DNA of 64,000 nucleotides from Myxococcus stipitatus (GCF_038561935.1 NZ_CP102770.1:4526001-4590000); one strand, 5' to 3'; positions 52,364-61,502 are shown, counted from the first letter of the stretch. Notes: generated by a model not told the origin, from the sequence alone. A program made the numbers and translations.

Positions 52364-53245
52364 CTACCCTGGGGTGCTCGTCGCGTTTCCGGGACGGGGC
52401 GGGGTGGGGTGGCGTGCCTTCTCCACGGCGTCGAGGCGGGCCATCGTCTGGGCGTAGAGGTGGTCCAGCTTGGAGTGGAGCTGGGTGACCTCCATGCCGG
52501 CGCGGATGTTGGCTTCGTACTCCACGTCGGAGCGGATGCGGTCCTTGGCGGCCTGGCGGCTCTGGCTGATGAGGACGAAGCAGGAGAGGAAGATGGCCTC
52601 CAGGCTGACGACCATGGTGAGCAGGCCGAAGGGGAACGGGTCGAAGGGGTGGACCCCGGGGACCCAGCCGAGGTTGATGGAGATCCACGCGGCGAACCAG
52701 GCGGCGTGGAGGAGCATGAAGGTGAAGGTGCCGCTGAAGGCGGCGAGGCCATCGGCGAGGCGTTGGATGGTCGTGAGCCGTTCCTCGACCATCTCGTTGG
52801 GGCTGAGGGTGGGGCGGCTGTGGAGCATCTTGTCCGCTTCGCGCAGCCGGCGGCCGATGGCGGTGAGGACGTCCATGGCGCTGGAGGGGTGGCGTTGGAA
52901 GAGGAGCTGGAGGTCGCCTCGGTCGACCTTGAGGGCGCAGGTGTCCTGGATGGCGCGGGCGTCGGCGCTGCGCGGGTCTCCGTCGAGGAGGGAGAGTTCT
53001 CCGAAGAAGTCCCCGCGGCGAGCGGTCTCGAAGACGATGACCTGGCCGGTGGTGTCCTCGACGGAGATTTGAACCTCGCCGGAGCTGACGATGTAGATGG
53101 CGCCGCCGGGGTCGCCTCGGCTGAAGACCTTCTCGCTGGCCCGCAGGTGGACCTCCTCGAGCTGGGCGGCGAGCAGGGCGCGCTCCTCGTCGTCGAGGGT
53201 GGCGAAGAGGGGGACTTCCTTGAGCAGGGCGACGTCGGCGGGCAT
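52364..53245 (-). CDS. Cyclic-nucleotide-binding-domain protein with DUF1003 membrane part
   Basis: 293 residues. An N-terminal cNMP-binding fold (about 5-125) reads LFATLDDEERALLAAQLEEV, FSRGDPGGAIYIVSSGEVQI, RGDFFGELSLLDGDPRSADA. The C-terminal ~130 residues are a DUF1003 region with two membrane segments (FMLLHAAWFAAWISINLGWV, LEAIFLSCFVLISQSRQAAK). Ligand binding would regulate the membrane part, whose activity is unknown. GAGGAGTCCC precedes the start. It runs towards nth but is 60 bases upstream of it. Confidence 0.85.
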   Translation of the reverse strand: MPADVALLKEVPLFATLDDEERALLAAQLEEVHLRASEKVFSRGDPGGAIYIVSSGEVQISVEDTTGQVIVFETARRGDFFGELSLLDGDPRSADARAIQDTCALKVDRGDLQLLFQRHPSSAMDVLTAIGRRLREADKMLHSRPTLSPNEMVEERLTTIQRLADGLAAFSGTFTFMLLHAAWFAAWISINLGWVPGVHPFDPFPFGLLTMVVSLEAIFLSCFVLISQSRQAAKDRIRSDVEYEANIRAGMEVTQLHSKLDHLYAQTMARLDAVEKARHPTPPRPGNATSTPG

Positions 53246-53395
53246 GGTGCGGGACTCCTCGTGCTGGGCTGCACCGTGGTCGCCGTACGGTGGCATTTTT
53301 CGAGGGGCGAGCCCAGTGACACCGTGGGAATGGACGCCCCCGGGCGGGCGGCGTAGGGTCCGCGCCGTTCCCCCCTTTCTCCCGAGTGAGAACCC

Positions 53396-54289
53396 ATGGT
53401 CTCGGCCATCTTCAATCCGGCCCGCTGGAAGCCCATCGAGGGCCACAAGTTCAAGGACATCACGTTCCACCGCGCGGTGGACCAGGGCACGGTGCGCATC
53501 GCGTTCAACCGGCCGGAGGTCCGCAATGCGTTCCGTCCGCGCACGGTGGATGAGCTGTCGCGCGCCCTGGAGGCCACGCGGTTCATGACGGACGTGGGGT
53601 GTGTGCTGATCACGGGCAATGGGCCGTCGCCGAAGGATGGCGGCTGGGCGTTCTGCTCCGGTGGAGACCAGCGCATCCGAGGGAAGGATGGGTACAAGTA
53701 CGAGGGGGAGGAGGGGGAGTCGGACCCGGCGAAGCTGGGGCGGCTGCACATCCTGGAGGTGCAGCGGCAGATTCGCTTCCTGCCCAAGGCGGTGATTGCG
53801 GTGGTGCCGGGGTGGGCGGTGGGCGGTGGGCACAGCCTGCATGTCGTCTGTGACATGACCATCGCGAGCCAGGAGCACGCGGTGTTCAAGCAGACGGACG
53901 CGGACGTGGCGAGCTTCGACGGAGGCTACGGGTCGGCGCTGCTAGCGCGGCAGGTGGGGCAGAAGCGGGCGCGGGAGATCTTCTTCGTGGGGGCGAACTA
54001 CTCGGCGCAGGAGGCCTTCCAGATGGGGATGGTCAACGCCGTGGTGCCGCACGAGAAGCTGGAGGACTTCGCGCTGGAGTGGGCGGCGGAGATCAACACG
54101 AAGAGCCCCACGGCCATCAAGATGCTGAAGTATGCGTTCAACCTGCCGGATGACGGCATGGTGGGACAGCAGCTCTTCGCCGGTGAGGCGACGCGGCTGG
54201 CGTATGGGACGGACGAGGCCCAGGAGGGCCGGGATGCGTTCGTCCAGAAGCGGAAGCGGGACTTCAAGAAGTTCCCCTGGGGGTACTGA
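53396..54289 (+). CDS. menB: 1,4-dihydroxy-2-naphthoyl-CoA synthase
   Basis: 297 residues of the crotonase fold. Family blocks are VRIAFNRPEVRNAFRPRTVD, WAFCSGGDQRIRGKDGYKYE, AVVPGWAVGGGHSLHVVCDM, FKQTDADVASFDGGYGS and YSAQEAFQMGMVNAVVP. These residues are typical of MenB, which closes the second ring in menaquinone synthesis from succinylbenzoyl-CoA. Other men genes are not in view. The start follows TGAGAACCC and the usual family lead-in. Confidence 0.92.
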   Translation: MVSAIFNPARWKPIEGHKFKDITFHRAVDQGTVRIAFNRPEVRNAFRPRTVDELSRALEATRFMTDVGCVLITGNGPSPKDGGWAFCSGGDQRIRGKDGYKYEGEEGESDPAKLGRLHILEVQRQIRFLPKAVIAVVPGWAVGGGHSLHVVCDMTIASQEHAVFKQTDADVASFDGGYGSALLARQVGQKRAREIFFVGANYSAQEAFQMGMVNAVVPHEKLEDFALEWAAEINTKSPTAIKMLKYAFNLPDDGMVGQQLFAGEATRLAYGTDEAQEGRDAFVQKRKRDFKKFPWGY

Positions 54290-54632
54290 GGGGACTGTGC
54301 CCGGGCCCGCTTCCGTCCGTGTGGCGGAGGCGGGGAGGGCCCTGCATCATCCGGCGCCGACCGGTCTGGCGGTCCGAAGCCATCTCCTTGCCTACGTGCC
54401 CGAGGCGTTCGACTCACAGGCTGGATTGGGCATTGCCGCGAACCCGGAGAGATCTATCCAGTGACTGGTGGACTCGCAGATCGCCTCCGCCGAGATAGAG
54501 AATAGGAGGGTTGTCTGAACCCATACGTCAGGCGTGGGAGATGAGGCGAAGGATGTGAGCTTTCTCCGCTTCCTTCGCCTCGAGTGCGTACTCAACTGCT
54601 GGAAGAACCTCTGACGCTTCGGGCAGTGTCCG
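54290..54632. other. Intergenic stretch, nothing recognised
   Basis: About 340 bases of mixed composition between MenB and a minus-strand lipoprotein. Short frames exist on both strands but none has a ribosome site or a recognisable product. GGGCCCGG near 54300 may be the MenB terminator. Confidence 0.3.
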
Positions 54633-55097
54633 TTAGCGGATGCACGTCACCCCGCCAAGATCCCCCGTTCTGGTCCACTGGGTGGTTGTGCCATTGGTGA
54701 CGATGCGGCCACAGTCACACATGACAGTGCCCACGGGGTTACTGAAAGTCCAATCAGAGAAGTAGAATGTAACCCAGTCGCCGAAACAGATTTCTGGCCC
54801 GCCACCATCGGGTTCTCCTGCGTCGGACTCGCCCGCATCAGATTCGCCTGCGTCTGGCTCACCGGCGTCAGGTTCGCCTGCGTCTGGGTCACCTGCGTCT
54901 GGGTCGCCTGCGTCTTCATTGCCTCCGTCAGGAGCAGTTCCTGCGTCTCCCAAGGAGTTTGCGCCTGGCATCAGCGCGTGGGTCCGCATCGCAGGCGAGT
55001 GATCGTCTGTGGTGCTGTCCTGAACAGGCTCACCGCAACTCGTCAGCACGAGCATCGCGATGAAGAATGCGCCACCAATGAAATGCTCCGATTTCAC
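54633..55097 (-). CDS. Lipoprotein with Asp-Ala-Gly repeat linker
   Basis: 154 residues. The signal FIGGAFFIAMLVLTSC ends in a lipobox Cys21. A low-complexity linker of about ten D-A-G-x-x repeats (DAGDPDAGEPDAGES) follows, then a small cysteine-bearing end (VTFYFSDWTFSNPVGT, CDCGRIVT, CIR). The repeat region is a flexible tether typical of myxobacterial surface lipoproteins. No function is known. Confidence 0.75.
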   Translation of the reverse strand: MKSEHFIGGAFFIAMLVLTSCGEPVQDSTTDDHSPAMRTHALMPGANSLGDAGTAPDGGNEDAGDPDAGDPDAGEPDAGEPDAGESDAGESDAGEPDGGGPEICFGDWVTFYFSDWTFSNPVGTVMCDCGRIVTNGTTTQWTRTGDLGGVTCIR

Positions 55098-55705
55098 ATG
55101 CAGCTCCGTGGTTGGTCTTCGGCGTTGAAGGGGAGGACTCCGAGTCGCTATCGCATCAGTGCAGTATCCTGACGTAGTTGCAATAGTAGGCGTGTGGTGG
55201 ATGGTGTTGGCTGTGTGGTTGGTGTGTATTATTCGGTTGGGGTTGAATGTGTTGTGTAGTGAGGTCCGCGGCCAGTGCTTGGAAGGACATCAGGGTGGGC
55301 GCATTCGTCAGTGCGAAGAAGGCACGGGCAGATGGGGTTGCACCGCCTGTGTATGAGTCAGTCGGCCTTGGTGACTTCTCCGCCAATCACTGTCAGCGGC
55401 CATGCCGGTACTCATTCGTGGAGTGGCCAGCACTCTCGCGCCTCTTGGCGATAGCGGCCTCTCCGGGTCCGAGGCTCGGATGGCCGGCATCTCGCATCGC
55501 GATGCCGGGAAGTACATGCTGTTCGGTGATTGCTGGAAATTGTTTCAGTGCCGACGGAACGGTGACGACGGATTCTTCGAGATTTTTCGGTGGTCCTCAC
55601 CGAACTGAACTAGAGAGGCGCGCCTGTTCGAGCCGCATCCGCGTCGCTGGAATCCACTGAAGGAGCCAGGACGGCGGATGGCTACCTTTCTCCGGGAGAG
55701 ACACC
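55098..55705. other. Non-coding stretch with a G/T-rich tract
   Basis: About 600 bases. From 55176 to about 55265 one strand has almost no C (GTGTGGTGGATGGTGTTGG and the like). Further on, GTTCGGTGA (55521-55529) and TCACCGAAC (55598-55606) form a 9-bp inverted repeat spaced by about 70 bases. No gene is supported. Confidence 0.35.
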
Positions 55706-56500
55706 ATGAACGGGAATCACATCATTCTGTTGGTCGTCGTGTTGGGCGTCGCGCTTTACTGGCTGCCGAAGATCCTGTTCTTTGTGCGGACCCTCAAGTC
55801 GTTCCTGACGAACCCCAAGGCGAACCTGCCGCCGCAGCAACTCTTCGGCCTCTTGTTGGGCGCGGTGAACGCAGAGCAGATCACCGCCTACTGGAACTCG
55901 CTGGAGACTGGCGTGCCGAGCCTGCGGCTGCGGACGGGGCTCAGTGAGTGGTGGGGCGTCTACAACCGGCAAACCGCGGCGGACCAGGTGGAGAAGCTCT
56001 TGAGCTCGGGCCACCGTGTGACGTTTGACGCGGCCCTACGCCAACTGGCGAATGTGTCTCCCGACCAGTGGGAGCAGGTCGCGAAGTCCGGCGGCGAAGC
56101 GCTGAGCAACCTGGGCGCGAGCCTGGCTTCGTTGAAGGAAGACAAGACCACCTTCACGGCTGAAGATCTGGCGCGAGGCACGCTGGCGTGGGACCTGGGC
56201 CGGGCAGTGGTGGTCACGCGCATGAGCTATGACCTCAAGTTCCTGGACGAGAGCCAGGCGTGGGCCTTCATCGCGCGCGCTTCGGAACTGGCCCGGGCTC
56301 AGTTCTCCTCGTGGGAGCAGTGGGGCAAGAGCTACCTGTTGGGCCGCGCCATGTGGAACGGCTCCGAGGACGGAATGCTCAGCGGCCTCGCGTCCATCAC
56401 CGCGGAGTGTCAGGTGGCTCCGGACGGTCCGTGGACGAAGCTCGCCTGGCAGACGGAGAGCGCGCAGGACTCAGGGCACGCCTCCAAGCTCGGAACGTAA
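55706..56500 (+). CDS. DUF1266-domain protein with N-terminal membrane segment
   Basis: 264 residues. The first 25 residues are hydrophobic (IILLVVVLGVALYWLPKILF) and probably anchor the protein. The later DUF1266 region is recognisable: LAWDLGRAVVVTRMSYDLKF, DESQAWAFIARASELARAQF, SWEQWGKSYLLGRAMWNG. The function of this family is unknown. The start follows CCGGGAGAGA. Two hairpins follow the stop. Confidence 0.75.
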   Translation: MNGNHIILLVVVLGVALYWLPKILFFVRTLKSFLTNPKANLPPQQLFGLLLGAVNAEQITAYWNSLETGVPSLRLRTGLSEWWGVYNRQTAADQVEKLLSSGHRVTFDAALRQLANVSPDQWEQVAKSGGEALSNLGASLASLKEDKTTFTAEDLARGTLAWDLGRAVVVTRMSYDLKFLDESQAWAFIARASELARAQFSSWEQWGKSYLLGRAMWNGSEDGMLSGLASITAECQVAPDGPWTKLAWQTESAQDSGHASKLGT

Positions 56501-56507
56501 TCGGGAA

Positions 56508-56542
56508 CCGAAGTCCCTTCGGCCTCCTTTCGGGGGCGGAGG
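56508..56542 (+). terminator. Double hairpin after the DUF1266 gene
   Basis: CCGAAG-TCC-CTTCGG (56508-56522) is followed directly by CCTCC/GGAGG (56523-56542). Two tandem stems just past the stop suit transcription termination; no T-run follows. Confidence 0.4.
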
Positions 56543-56708
56543 AATGAGCTAGCTGGGCGCCCAATGCGTTGGTGGGCGTCCAGGCCTCGCTCCAGATGTC
56601 GGGAGCGCTGCATCATCGCGCTATTCGTGCGGCGTTCTGATTGTTCCCGTCTCGTTGTAGATGTTCCCCATGAGGCGCCAATGGCCATCGCGTAGGACCG
56701 CGACCTCT

Positions 56709-56718
56709 CGGCTAAAGG
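56709..56718. repeat. Target-site duplication, left copy
   Basis: CGGCTAAAGG, identical to 58166-58175 on the far side of the IS4-family element. Confidence 0.85.
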
Positions 56719-58165
56719 CAATGCCGTTCACTTTAGGAACGGACATGACGTAGCGGCCTGCGGGAGCGTACTCGACGGACTGGGCGGGGACGCTTCCGTG
56801 GGTAGCTGCTCATCTTGATTTTCACCGCACGCGGATAGCGTCTATGGCTTCGCCGCAGCGGGAGGATGAAGCGTTTTACCTCTTCTCGCAGGCGTCGCAG
56901 ATGTTTGGGAATCGCTCCGGGGCTCGCGCCGGCCAGCCACATCCACTCGTCGCGGATGAGACGCAGGGCCATGACGAAGCTGATTCGGGTGGGAGGCACA
57001 CTGGCCTCTTCGGCAATGCGCTCCATCTCCAGCCGCACCAGATTGTAGGCCAATCCCACGCCCCAGAGTTCCTGGGCGACCCCACCGGGCTTCTGGCTGC
57101 GGATGGCCTCTTGCCTCTCCAGCATCTCCGTCTTCACCTCGTCATAGCCGAGTTCCAGCTCCCACCTCTCGTGGTAGAGGGCCACCACTTCGCTGGCGGG
57201 GAAGGCTTCGGCGTCCAGCAACGAGGTCAGCAACCACTGGGGCTGAAAGCCTTTGCGCTGGTAACGGATGGCACGTGCCACGAAGCGCATGGGCAAGGAG
57301 TCGTCCTTCTGACGGGTGCGGTAGCTCACCTCCATTTCCACCACTTCCTCTCCTTTTCCTAAACGCTTTACCGTGCGCCAGGCGGTGTTCTTCTTCGCGC
57401 GCAGCAGCCAGTGGCGGTTCTTCCCGTCCCTCGCCAACGGCACGAGGATGTCGGCGTTGAGAAAGTGGCGGTCCAGCACGCACAGCGAACCGTCCGGTAC
57501 CTGGGGCCACACCTTCAGGGCGTACTCGCGCTCATCCGTCCCGTAGGGCCCGAAGTGCGCCGCCGCCAGCAGGTGGCTGCGCAGGGCCATCAGCGTGACC
57601 AGTCGAACCATGGGGTAGCCGCTGAGGCCTCCTCCCCGGCCGACCACCTGTCCTCCAAAGTGCTTTCGGTTTTCCTTCGAGTCCGGCACCCGGGCTGTCG
57701 TGCCGTCTACTCCATACAGGGCCAGCCCCCTCCATGCATGCCGACGCGCGCTGGCGTGGGCCCACGCGTCCGCGCTCTTCTCGAAGAGCCACTTCAGCGG
57801 CTCCTCTCCTACTCGAGAGCGGGCCTGCGCCACCGCGCTCCTCGCAATCGGCTTCGGCCTGGCACCAGGCAATGCCAGGTCCAGCCGCTCCACCAGCTCG
57901 GCGATGGGGCGGTGCCGGTACAGCGCCATGCCCAGCACCAGCCAGATGACCTGCTCCGCGGGTAGCCGACGTTTCCGGACGGTGGCTGTCCCCGTCGCCT
58001 CCAGCGCCGCCTCCACCCACTCCGGGGCGAGACTCGCGCACAGCCGGTCGAACGCCCCCTCATCCGCAGAGGGCAAGTACCCGAATGGACCTCTTCCCAC
58101 GCGACCGCCTCCTTGCTCGCGGTCGCGCCAGTATGAGCCTTCTCATCCTTATCTGATCGGCATTG
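56719..58165. mobile_element. IS4-family insertion element
   Basis: 1447 bp, bounded by imperfect 20-bp inverted repeats (CAATGCCGTTCACTT inward on the left; CAATGCCGATCAGAT inward on the right, 16 of 20 matching). A 10-bp duplication, CGGCTAAAGG, sits on both sides, as expected for this family. It carries one intact transposase gene and interrupts a lipoprotein gene, so insertion is probably recent. Confidence 0.88.
56733..58100 (-). CDS. IS4-family transposase
   Basis: 455 residues. An N-terminal IS4 region ([20 protein letters not shown]) is followed by the DDE core: [20 protein letters not shown], then [15 protein letters not shown], and the Y-R-E-K signature [19 protein letters not shown], where the catalytic Glu lies. 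The last third is basic ([15 protein letters not shown]). The 3' end reaches into the left inverted repeat, as seen in compact elements. The frame is whole. Confidence 0.93.
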   Translation of the reverse strand: MGRGPFGYLPSADEGAFDRLCASLAPEWVEAALEATGTATVRKRRLPAEQVIWLVLGMALYRHRPIAELVERLDLALPGARPKPIARSAVAQARSRVGEEPLKWLFEKSADAWAHASARRHAWRGLALYGVDGTTARVPDSKENRKHFGGQVVGRGGGLSGYPMVRLVTLMALRSHLLAAAHFGPYGTDEREYALKVWPQVPDGSLCVLDRHFLNADILVPLARDGKNRHWLLRAKKNTAWRTVKRLGKGEEVVEMEVSYRTRQKDDSLPMRFVARAIRYQRKGFQPQWLLTSLLDAEAFPASEVVALYHERWELELGYDEVKTEMLERQEAIRSQKPGGVAQELWGVGLAYNLVRLEMERIAEEASVPPTRISFVMALRLIRDEWMWLAGASPGAIPKHLRRLREEVKRFILPLRRSHRRYPRAVKIKMSSYPRKRPRPVRRVRSRRPLRHVRS

Positions 58166-58175
58166 CGGCTAAAGG
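58166..58175. repeat. Target-site duplication, right copy
   Basis: CGGCTAAAGG, identical to 56709-56718. Confidence 0.85.
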
Positions 58176-58699
58176 CAGAGTACGAGAAGGCCGTGCACTG
58201 CGCCTCTCGTTCCAGGGAGAACACCACCACGTCGAAGGCCCAAGGGTTGTTGCCTCGAGCACTGCGAAAGATGGTCGGGCGCCAGTCCTCGCTGCGGTTG
58301 TCGTCGGATGCTGTTGCTGTGCCTCTCTCTCCACCCAAGAGGAGACGGGACTTTTCGTTGGGCGCTGAGGGGTCTTCTGGCAATGCGCAGGCCCTCTCGG
58401 TGGGCGGCCCAGTCAGCTCCGCGATATGGCTGATGGCCCACTTTCGGCTGTCGTCTGGCCAGGGAAAAACCAAGGCGCAGTACCCGCCGGGTCGACTGCC
58501 TCTTTCATGCGACTGGTGAACCATGCTCGAACAGGCCGTGACGGCCAGGTCGCGGAATGAGTCATAGGGGCCGACCATGGCACCTTCATAACGGATGCCC
58601 ATGTTCGAACTCTGGCGCGGTACAATCACCAGACTCTTCGAGCCGGAGCATCCCAGCATCGCCAATGACAGAACGGCGAGGCTGCGAGAAAACCCGGTG

Positions 58700-59116
58700 C
58701 TAGAGAACACTGAGCACACGGCCTTTCCCATCAATGGCATAAACGGCCCCCGCGTCCATCAACACCACATCCTGAAGGCCACAGCGCTCCAGTTTCGGGA
58801 TGAAAGAGACGAAATAGAGATTCTCGTTGGATTGGATGACGGTGACGTCGTAGACGTCGCGGCGAGCAAGGCACTCGGCGAGCTTGGGATTGTCTGAGGT
58901 TGCCTTTGCCCCCGGTGGCATGAACTCGTTTCGAGCGACCTCCAGCGCTGCCATGGACGGCCCGTCCAGGTGGACTCCCTCCTCGTAGGAGTTCGGAAAA
59001 ACCACCTTCTGAGCCTCCTCAGCGGAGGCATACGGCGCCTTGGGTGCCTTGTGGTATCCGAGGAGTGCGCATCCCGGCAGAAGTGACGCCAGCACCAATC
59101 CAACGGCAGCTCTCAT
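58700..59116 (-). CDS. Lipoprotein, unknown
   Basis: 138 residues. The signal MRAAVGLVLASLLPGC ends in a lipobox Cys16. The mature part has PYASAEEAQKVVFPNSYEEG, AECLARRDVYDVTVIQSNEN and a closing VVLMDAGAVYAIDGKGRV, giving a mixed alpha/beta protein without a known family. Its stop lies inside the start region of the IS-interrupted gene, and it starts 17 bases after the preceding lipoprotein stop, so the three form one operon. ATG 59116 is taken because it begins the signal peptide. Confidence 0.7.
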   Translation of the reverse strand: MRAAVGLVLASLLPGCALLGYHKAPKAPYASAEEAQKVVFPNSYEEGVHLDGPSMAALEVARNEFMPPGAKATSDNPKLAECLARRDVYDVTVIQSNENLYFVSFIPKLERCGLQDVVLMDAGAVYAIDGKGRVLSVL

Positions 59117-59133
59117 CACGTAGCTCTCTGAGT

Positions 59134-59790
59134 TCAAGGCAGCCATCCCATCCCTTCGAACATCTCGATGCTTCCGTGGTCGCCGTAGGCTTGGCCAATG
59201 GGGATCCACTTCATCTCGCGGAGTGCCGACACGAGCCGGGTGACGTAGTTGTAGCGATAGGCTCGACAGGTGTCGTCGCGCTCTCGAAAGAACACGAAGA
59301 GTTCTCGCTGAAAGATGCGGCCGCTCTTCTTGTCGAAGATGCGCAGCGGTCTCCATTGACCGCGTAGATCACCTGGCGAGAACTGTCGATTGTGGGGATG
59401 GGTGTGGTCTCCACCAATGATGACCGCATCTGGGCGAGTCGGGTCGAACAGGGCCCGAGGCATTTCGCATGTCTTCTCCTGGCGCGTATCAAGCCGGGAC
59501 TTTACGTCGGAGAGATAGCTCAGGAAGTACGCATCCTCGATGGCGGAGTAGTAGTGAACCGCACAGTACTCCGAGCCACTGGGACCCGCTGACGCTCCCC
59601 CCTGGCTGGTCATGAGAGTGCATGCGTTCGCCGCAAGCTCCTCGCTGGTCTTGAATGGCCCTGCCATCGGGCCTTCAACGCGAAGGCGACCATCCGCCAG
59701 TCGCACCACCCGCAGGTTCGCGTTGCTGGCGCAGCCGAGGATCGGTCCTGCAAAGCACAGTATGACGAGCAACCACGGCTGCCTCTTCAT
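59134..59790 (-). CDS. Lipoprotein with JAMM-like HTHP motif
   Basis: 218 residues. The signal MKRQPWLLVILCFAGPILGC ends in a lipobox Cys20. In the middle, IIGGDHTHPHNRQFSPGD has the H-x-H-P...S-x-x-D spacing of the JAMM/JAB metal site, or the similar DUF4329 site. The N-terminal part (GPMAGPFKTSEELAANACTL) and C-terminal part (FQRELFVFFRERDDTCRAYR) are shared in style with the IS-interrupted gene. It may be a metal-dependent isopeptidase on the outer surface, or a non-catalytic relative. GAGGCGGCC precedes the ATG. Confidence 0.65.
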   Translation of the reverse strand: MKRQPWLLVILCFAGPILGCASNANLRVVRLADGRLRVEGPMAGPFKTSEELAANACTLMTSQGGASAGPSGSEYCAVHYYSAIEDAYFLSYLSDVKSRLDTRQEKTCEMPRALFDPTRPDAVIIGGDHTHPHNRQFSPGDLRGQWRPLRIFDKKSGRIFQRELFVFFRERDDTCRAYRYNYVTRLVSALREMKWIPIGQAYGDHGSIEMFEGMGWLP

Positions 59791-59927
59791 GGCCGCCTCG
59801 CAGCTTGCATTGGGGCATGCGAAAGCAGACTAGCGTGGTCATTCCGAACAGGGGAGGGGCGTGAGGACTCGCGGGGCAGTGGGACGCCTTGCGTCCCACC
59901 GCCCGGTCCTGCTCATCGGCGCCGCGA

Positions 59928-60338
59928 CTACGCGACGATGACCACGGAGTCCGCGGAGCGCTTTCCAGGTCCGTGGTAGACGGCCTCGATGTTGTTGCCG
60001 TCCGGGTCGAAGAAGAACGCGGCGTAGTAACCCGGGTGGTACTTCCGCTCCCCGGGCGCGCCGTTGTCCTTGCCTCCGGCCTTGAGCGCCGCCTCGTAGA
60101 CGCGGTGGACCGTCTCACGGTCCTTCGCCTGGAACGCCAGGTGGACACCGCGACCGCTCGGTGCTCCCGGGTCCGCGGGCGTCACGAAGAGCTCGTCCGC
60201 GTAGAACGTGCCGGGTCCCACGGAGCCCATGGGCACTCCCAGTACATCCATGATCGCCTGATAGAACTTCTTGCTTGCCTCCAGGTCCTTGACCCGCAGG
60301 TGAACGTGGTCGAACAGCCGGCCTCGGTGGAATTCCAT
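59928..60338 (-). CDS. Glyoxalase/VOC-family protein
   Basis: 136 residues, one VOC module pair: FDHVHLRVKDLEASKKFYQA at the start, GRGVHLAFQAKDRETVHRVY, and YYAAFFFDPDGNNIEAVYHG at the end. His, Glu and Asp at the usual places would bind a metal. It could be a dioxygenase, glyoxalase or drug-binding protein. It starts divergently from the next gene with 58 bases between the starts. Confidence 0.85.
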   Translation of the reverse strand: MEFHRGRLFDHVHLRVKDLEASKKFYQAIMDVLGVPMGSVGPGTFYADELFVTPADPGAPSGRGVHLAFQAKDRETVHRVYEAALKAGGKDNGAPGERKYHPGYYAAFFFDPDGNNIEAVYHGPGKRSADSVVIVA

Positions 60339-60396
60339 GGTGCGCCTCGCGGAAGAATGTGCCCCTATGGGGTATGCACGGAGGCGCGAAGCTGCC

Positions 60397-61347
60397 ATGA
60401 AACCCAACTTCCTGACCTTCTTTTGCGAGCTGCACCCGCAGCCCCTCGTCGAACTGTTCGACACTCGCGGCGTAGTCGAGGATCTCCAGGCCCTCCGCGC
60501 CGGCGTGAGCCTCGGCCTCCTCGACTTCAGCCCCGAGCGCGCCGAAGTCGTGCGCCGCCTGAACCGCGAGAACATCCCCGTCACCGCGTGGCTCCTGCTC
60601 CCCGTGGACCAGGGCTACTGGTTCCACGCCGGCAACGTCCTCCAAGCCCGCGCACGCTACGAGGCCTTCAGGACCTGGACCGCCGAACAGGAACTCCAGT
60701 GGGCCGGCGTCGGCCTCGACATCGAGCCCGATATCCAGGAGCTCCGCGCCTGGGCCGAGTCCCCCCTGCGCAGCCTCCCCGGAATGCTCGCCCGCTTCAT
60801 CCTCCGAGGCGGCCGCACCCGCGAAGCCCGCGCCGGCTACCACGCCCTCGTCGAGCGCATCCGCACCGATGGCTACCGCGTCGACGCCTACCAGTTCCCC
60901 CTCATCGTGGACGAACGTCAGGCGCGCTCCTCGCTGCTGCGCCGTGTCGCGGGCGTCCTCGACGTCCCCGCGGACCGCGAGGTCCTGATGCTCTACACCA
61001 GCTTCGTCCGCCCCCGAGGCCCCGCGCTCCTGTGGAGCTACGCCCCCGGAACCGGAGCCCTCGGCGTGGGCAGCACGGGCGGTGGCGTGGAGCTCCCCGG
61101 TGTCCTCGCGTCACCCCCGCTGGACTGGACGGAGCTCTCCCGTGACCTGCGCCTCGCCGTGCGCTGGACGCACGACCTGCACGTCTTCAGCCTCGAGGGC
61201 TGCGTGAAGCAGGGCTTCCTCTCGCGCCTGCGCGTCTTCGACTGGGACGCCCCGGTGGAGCCGCCCTGGGTGGAGTCCAGGCGAGTGGACGCGGTGCGAC
61301 GCGCCCTGCGTGGCATCCTCCGCGTGTCGGGCCAGGTGTTCCGCTGA
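60397..61347 (+). CDS. TIM-barrel-like hypothetical protein
   Basis: 316 residues. Barrel-like strands are VTAWLLLPVDQGYWFHAGN, WAGVGLDIEPDIQEL and YRVDAYQFPLIVDERQ, and DREVLMLYTSF. The D-x-E in GLDIEPD is reminiscent of the catalytic acid site in GH18-type enzymes. No signal peptide is seen. The closest call is a glycosidase-like or sugar-binding barrel without certain activity. The start at 60397 follows GGAGGCGCG at some distance. Confidence 0.6.
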   Translation: MKPNFLTFFCELHPQPLVELFDTRGVVEDLQALRAGVSLGLLDFSPERAEVVRRLNRENIPVTAWLLLPVDQGYWFHAGNVLQARARYEAFRTWTAEQELQWAGVGLDIEPDIQELRAWAESPLRSLPGMLARFILRGGRTREARAGYHALVERIRTDGYRVDAYQFPLIVDERQARSSLLRRVAGVLDVPADREVLMLYTSFVRPRGPALLWSYAPGTGALGVGSTGGGVELPGVLASPPLDWTELSRDLRLAVRWTHDLHVFSLEGCVKQGFLSRLRVFDWDAPVEPPWVESRRVDAVRRALRGILRVSGQVFR

Positions 61348-61502
61348 TGGGACGGAGCCCACCTCCCGCTGTCCGCGGACCGTAGCCGCCTCGCGTCATG
61401 TCCCCTCCAGGCGACCTGGAGGGTTGACGCTCGCAACCGACGGCAGTGTCATGCGGCCCGATGGCCCGAGCCACTCCCCCGCGTGCCCGGGACGGGAACA
61501 AC

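Larger units (their letters stand above)
56621..58740 (-). pseudogene. Lipoprotein gene interrupted by an IS4-family element
   Basis: Removing the element (56719-58165) and one target copy (56709-56718) leaves 58740-58166 joined to 56708-56621: 663 bases, an exact codon number, with a clean TAG at the end. The predicted 220-residue product starts with a lipoprotein signal (LAVLSLAMLGC) and reads across the joint as FSYSAFSREVAVLRDGHW, ending ETGTIRTPHE. It resembles the neighbouring 218-residue lipoprotein (59134-59790) in length and C-terminal pattern. The start is unsure: ATG 58740, ATG 58731 or GTG 58710. It is the last gene of that lipoprotein operon and is now broken. Confidence 0.8.

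Noticed and set aside
54790-54925. Short regular repeats that could be taken for a CRISPR array
   Set aside because: The unit is codons for Asp-Ala-Gly with no spacers; it is the low-complexity linker of the lipoprotein at 54633-55097.
55156-55386. Minus-strand frame across the G/T-rich tract
   Set aside because: Its His/Gln/Pro-rich product simply reflects the skewed bases; no ribosome site.
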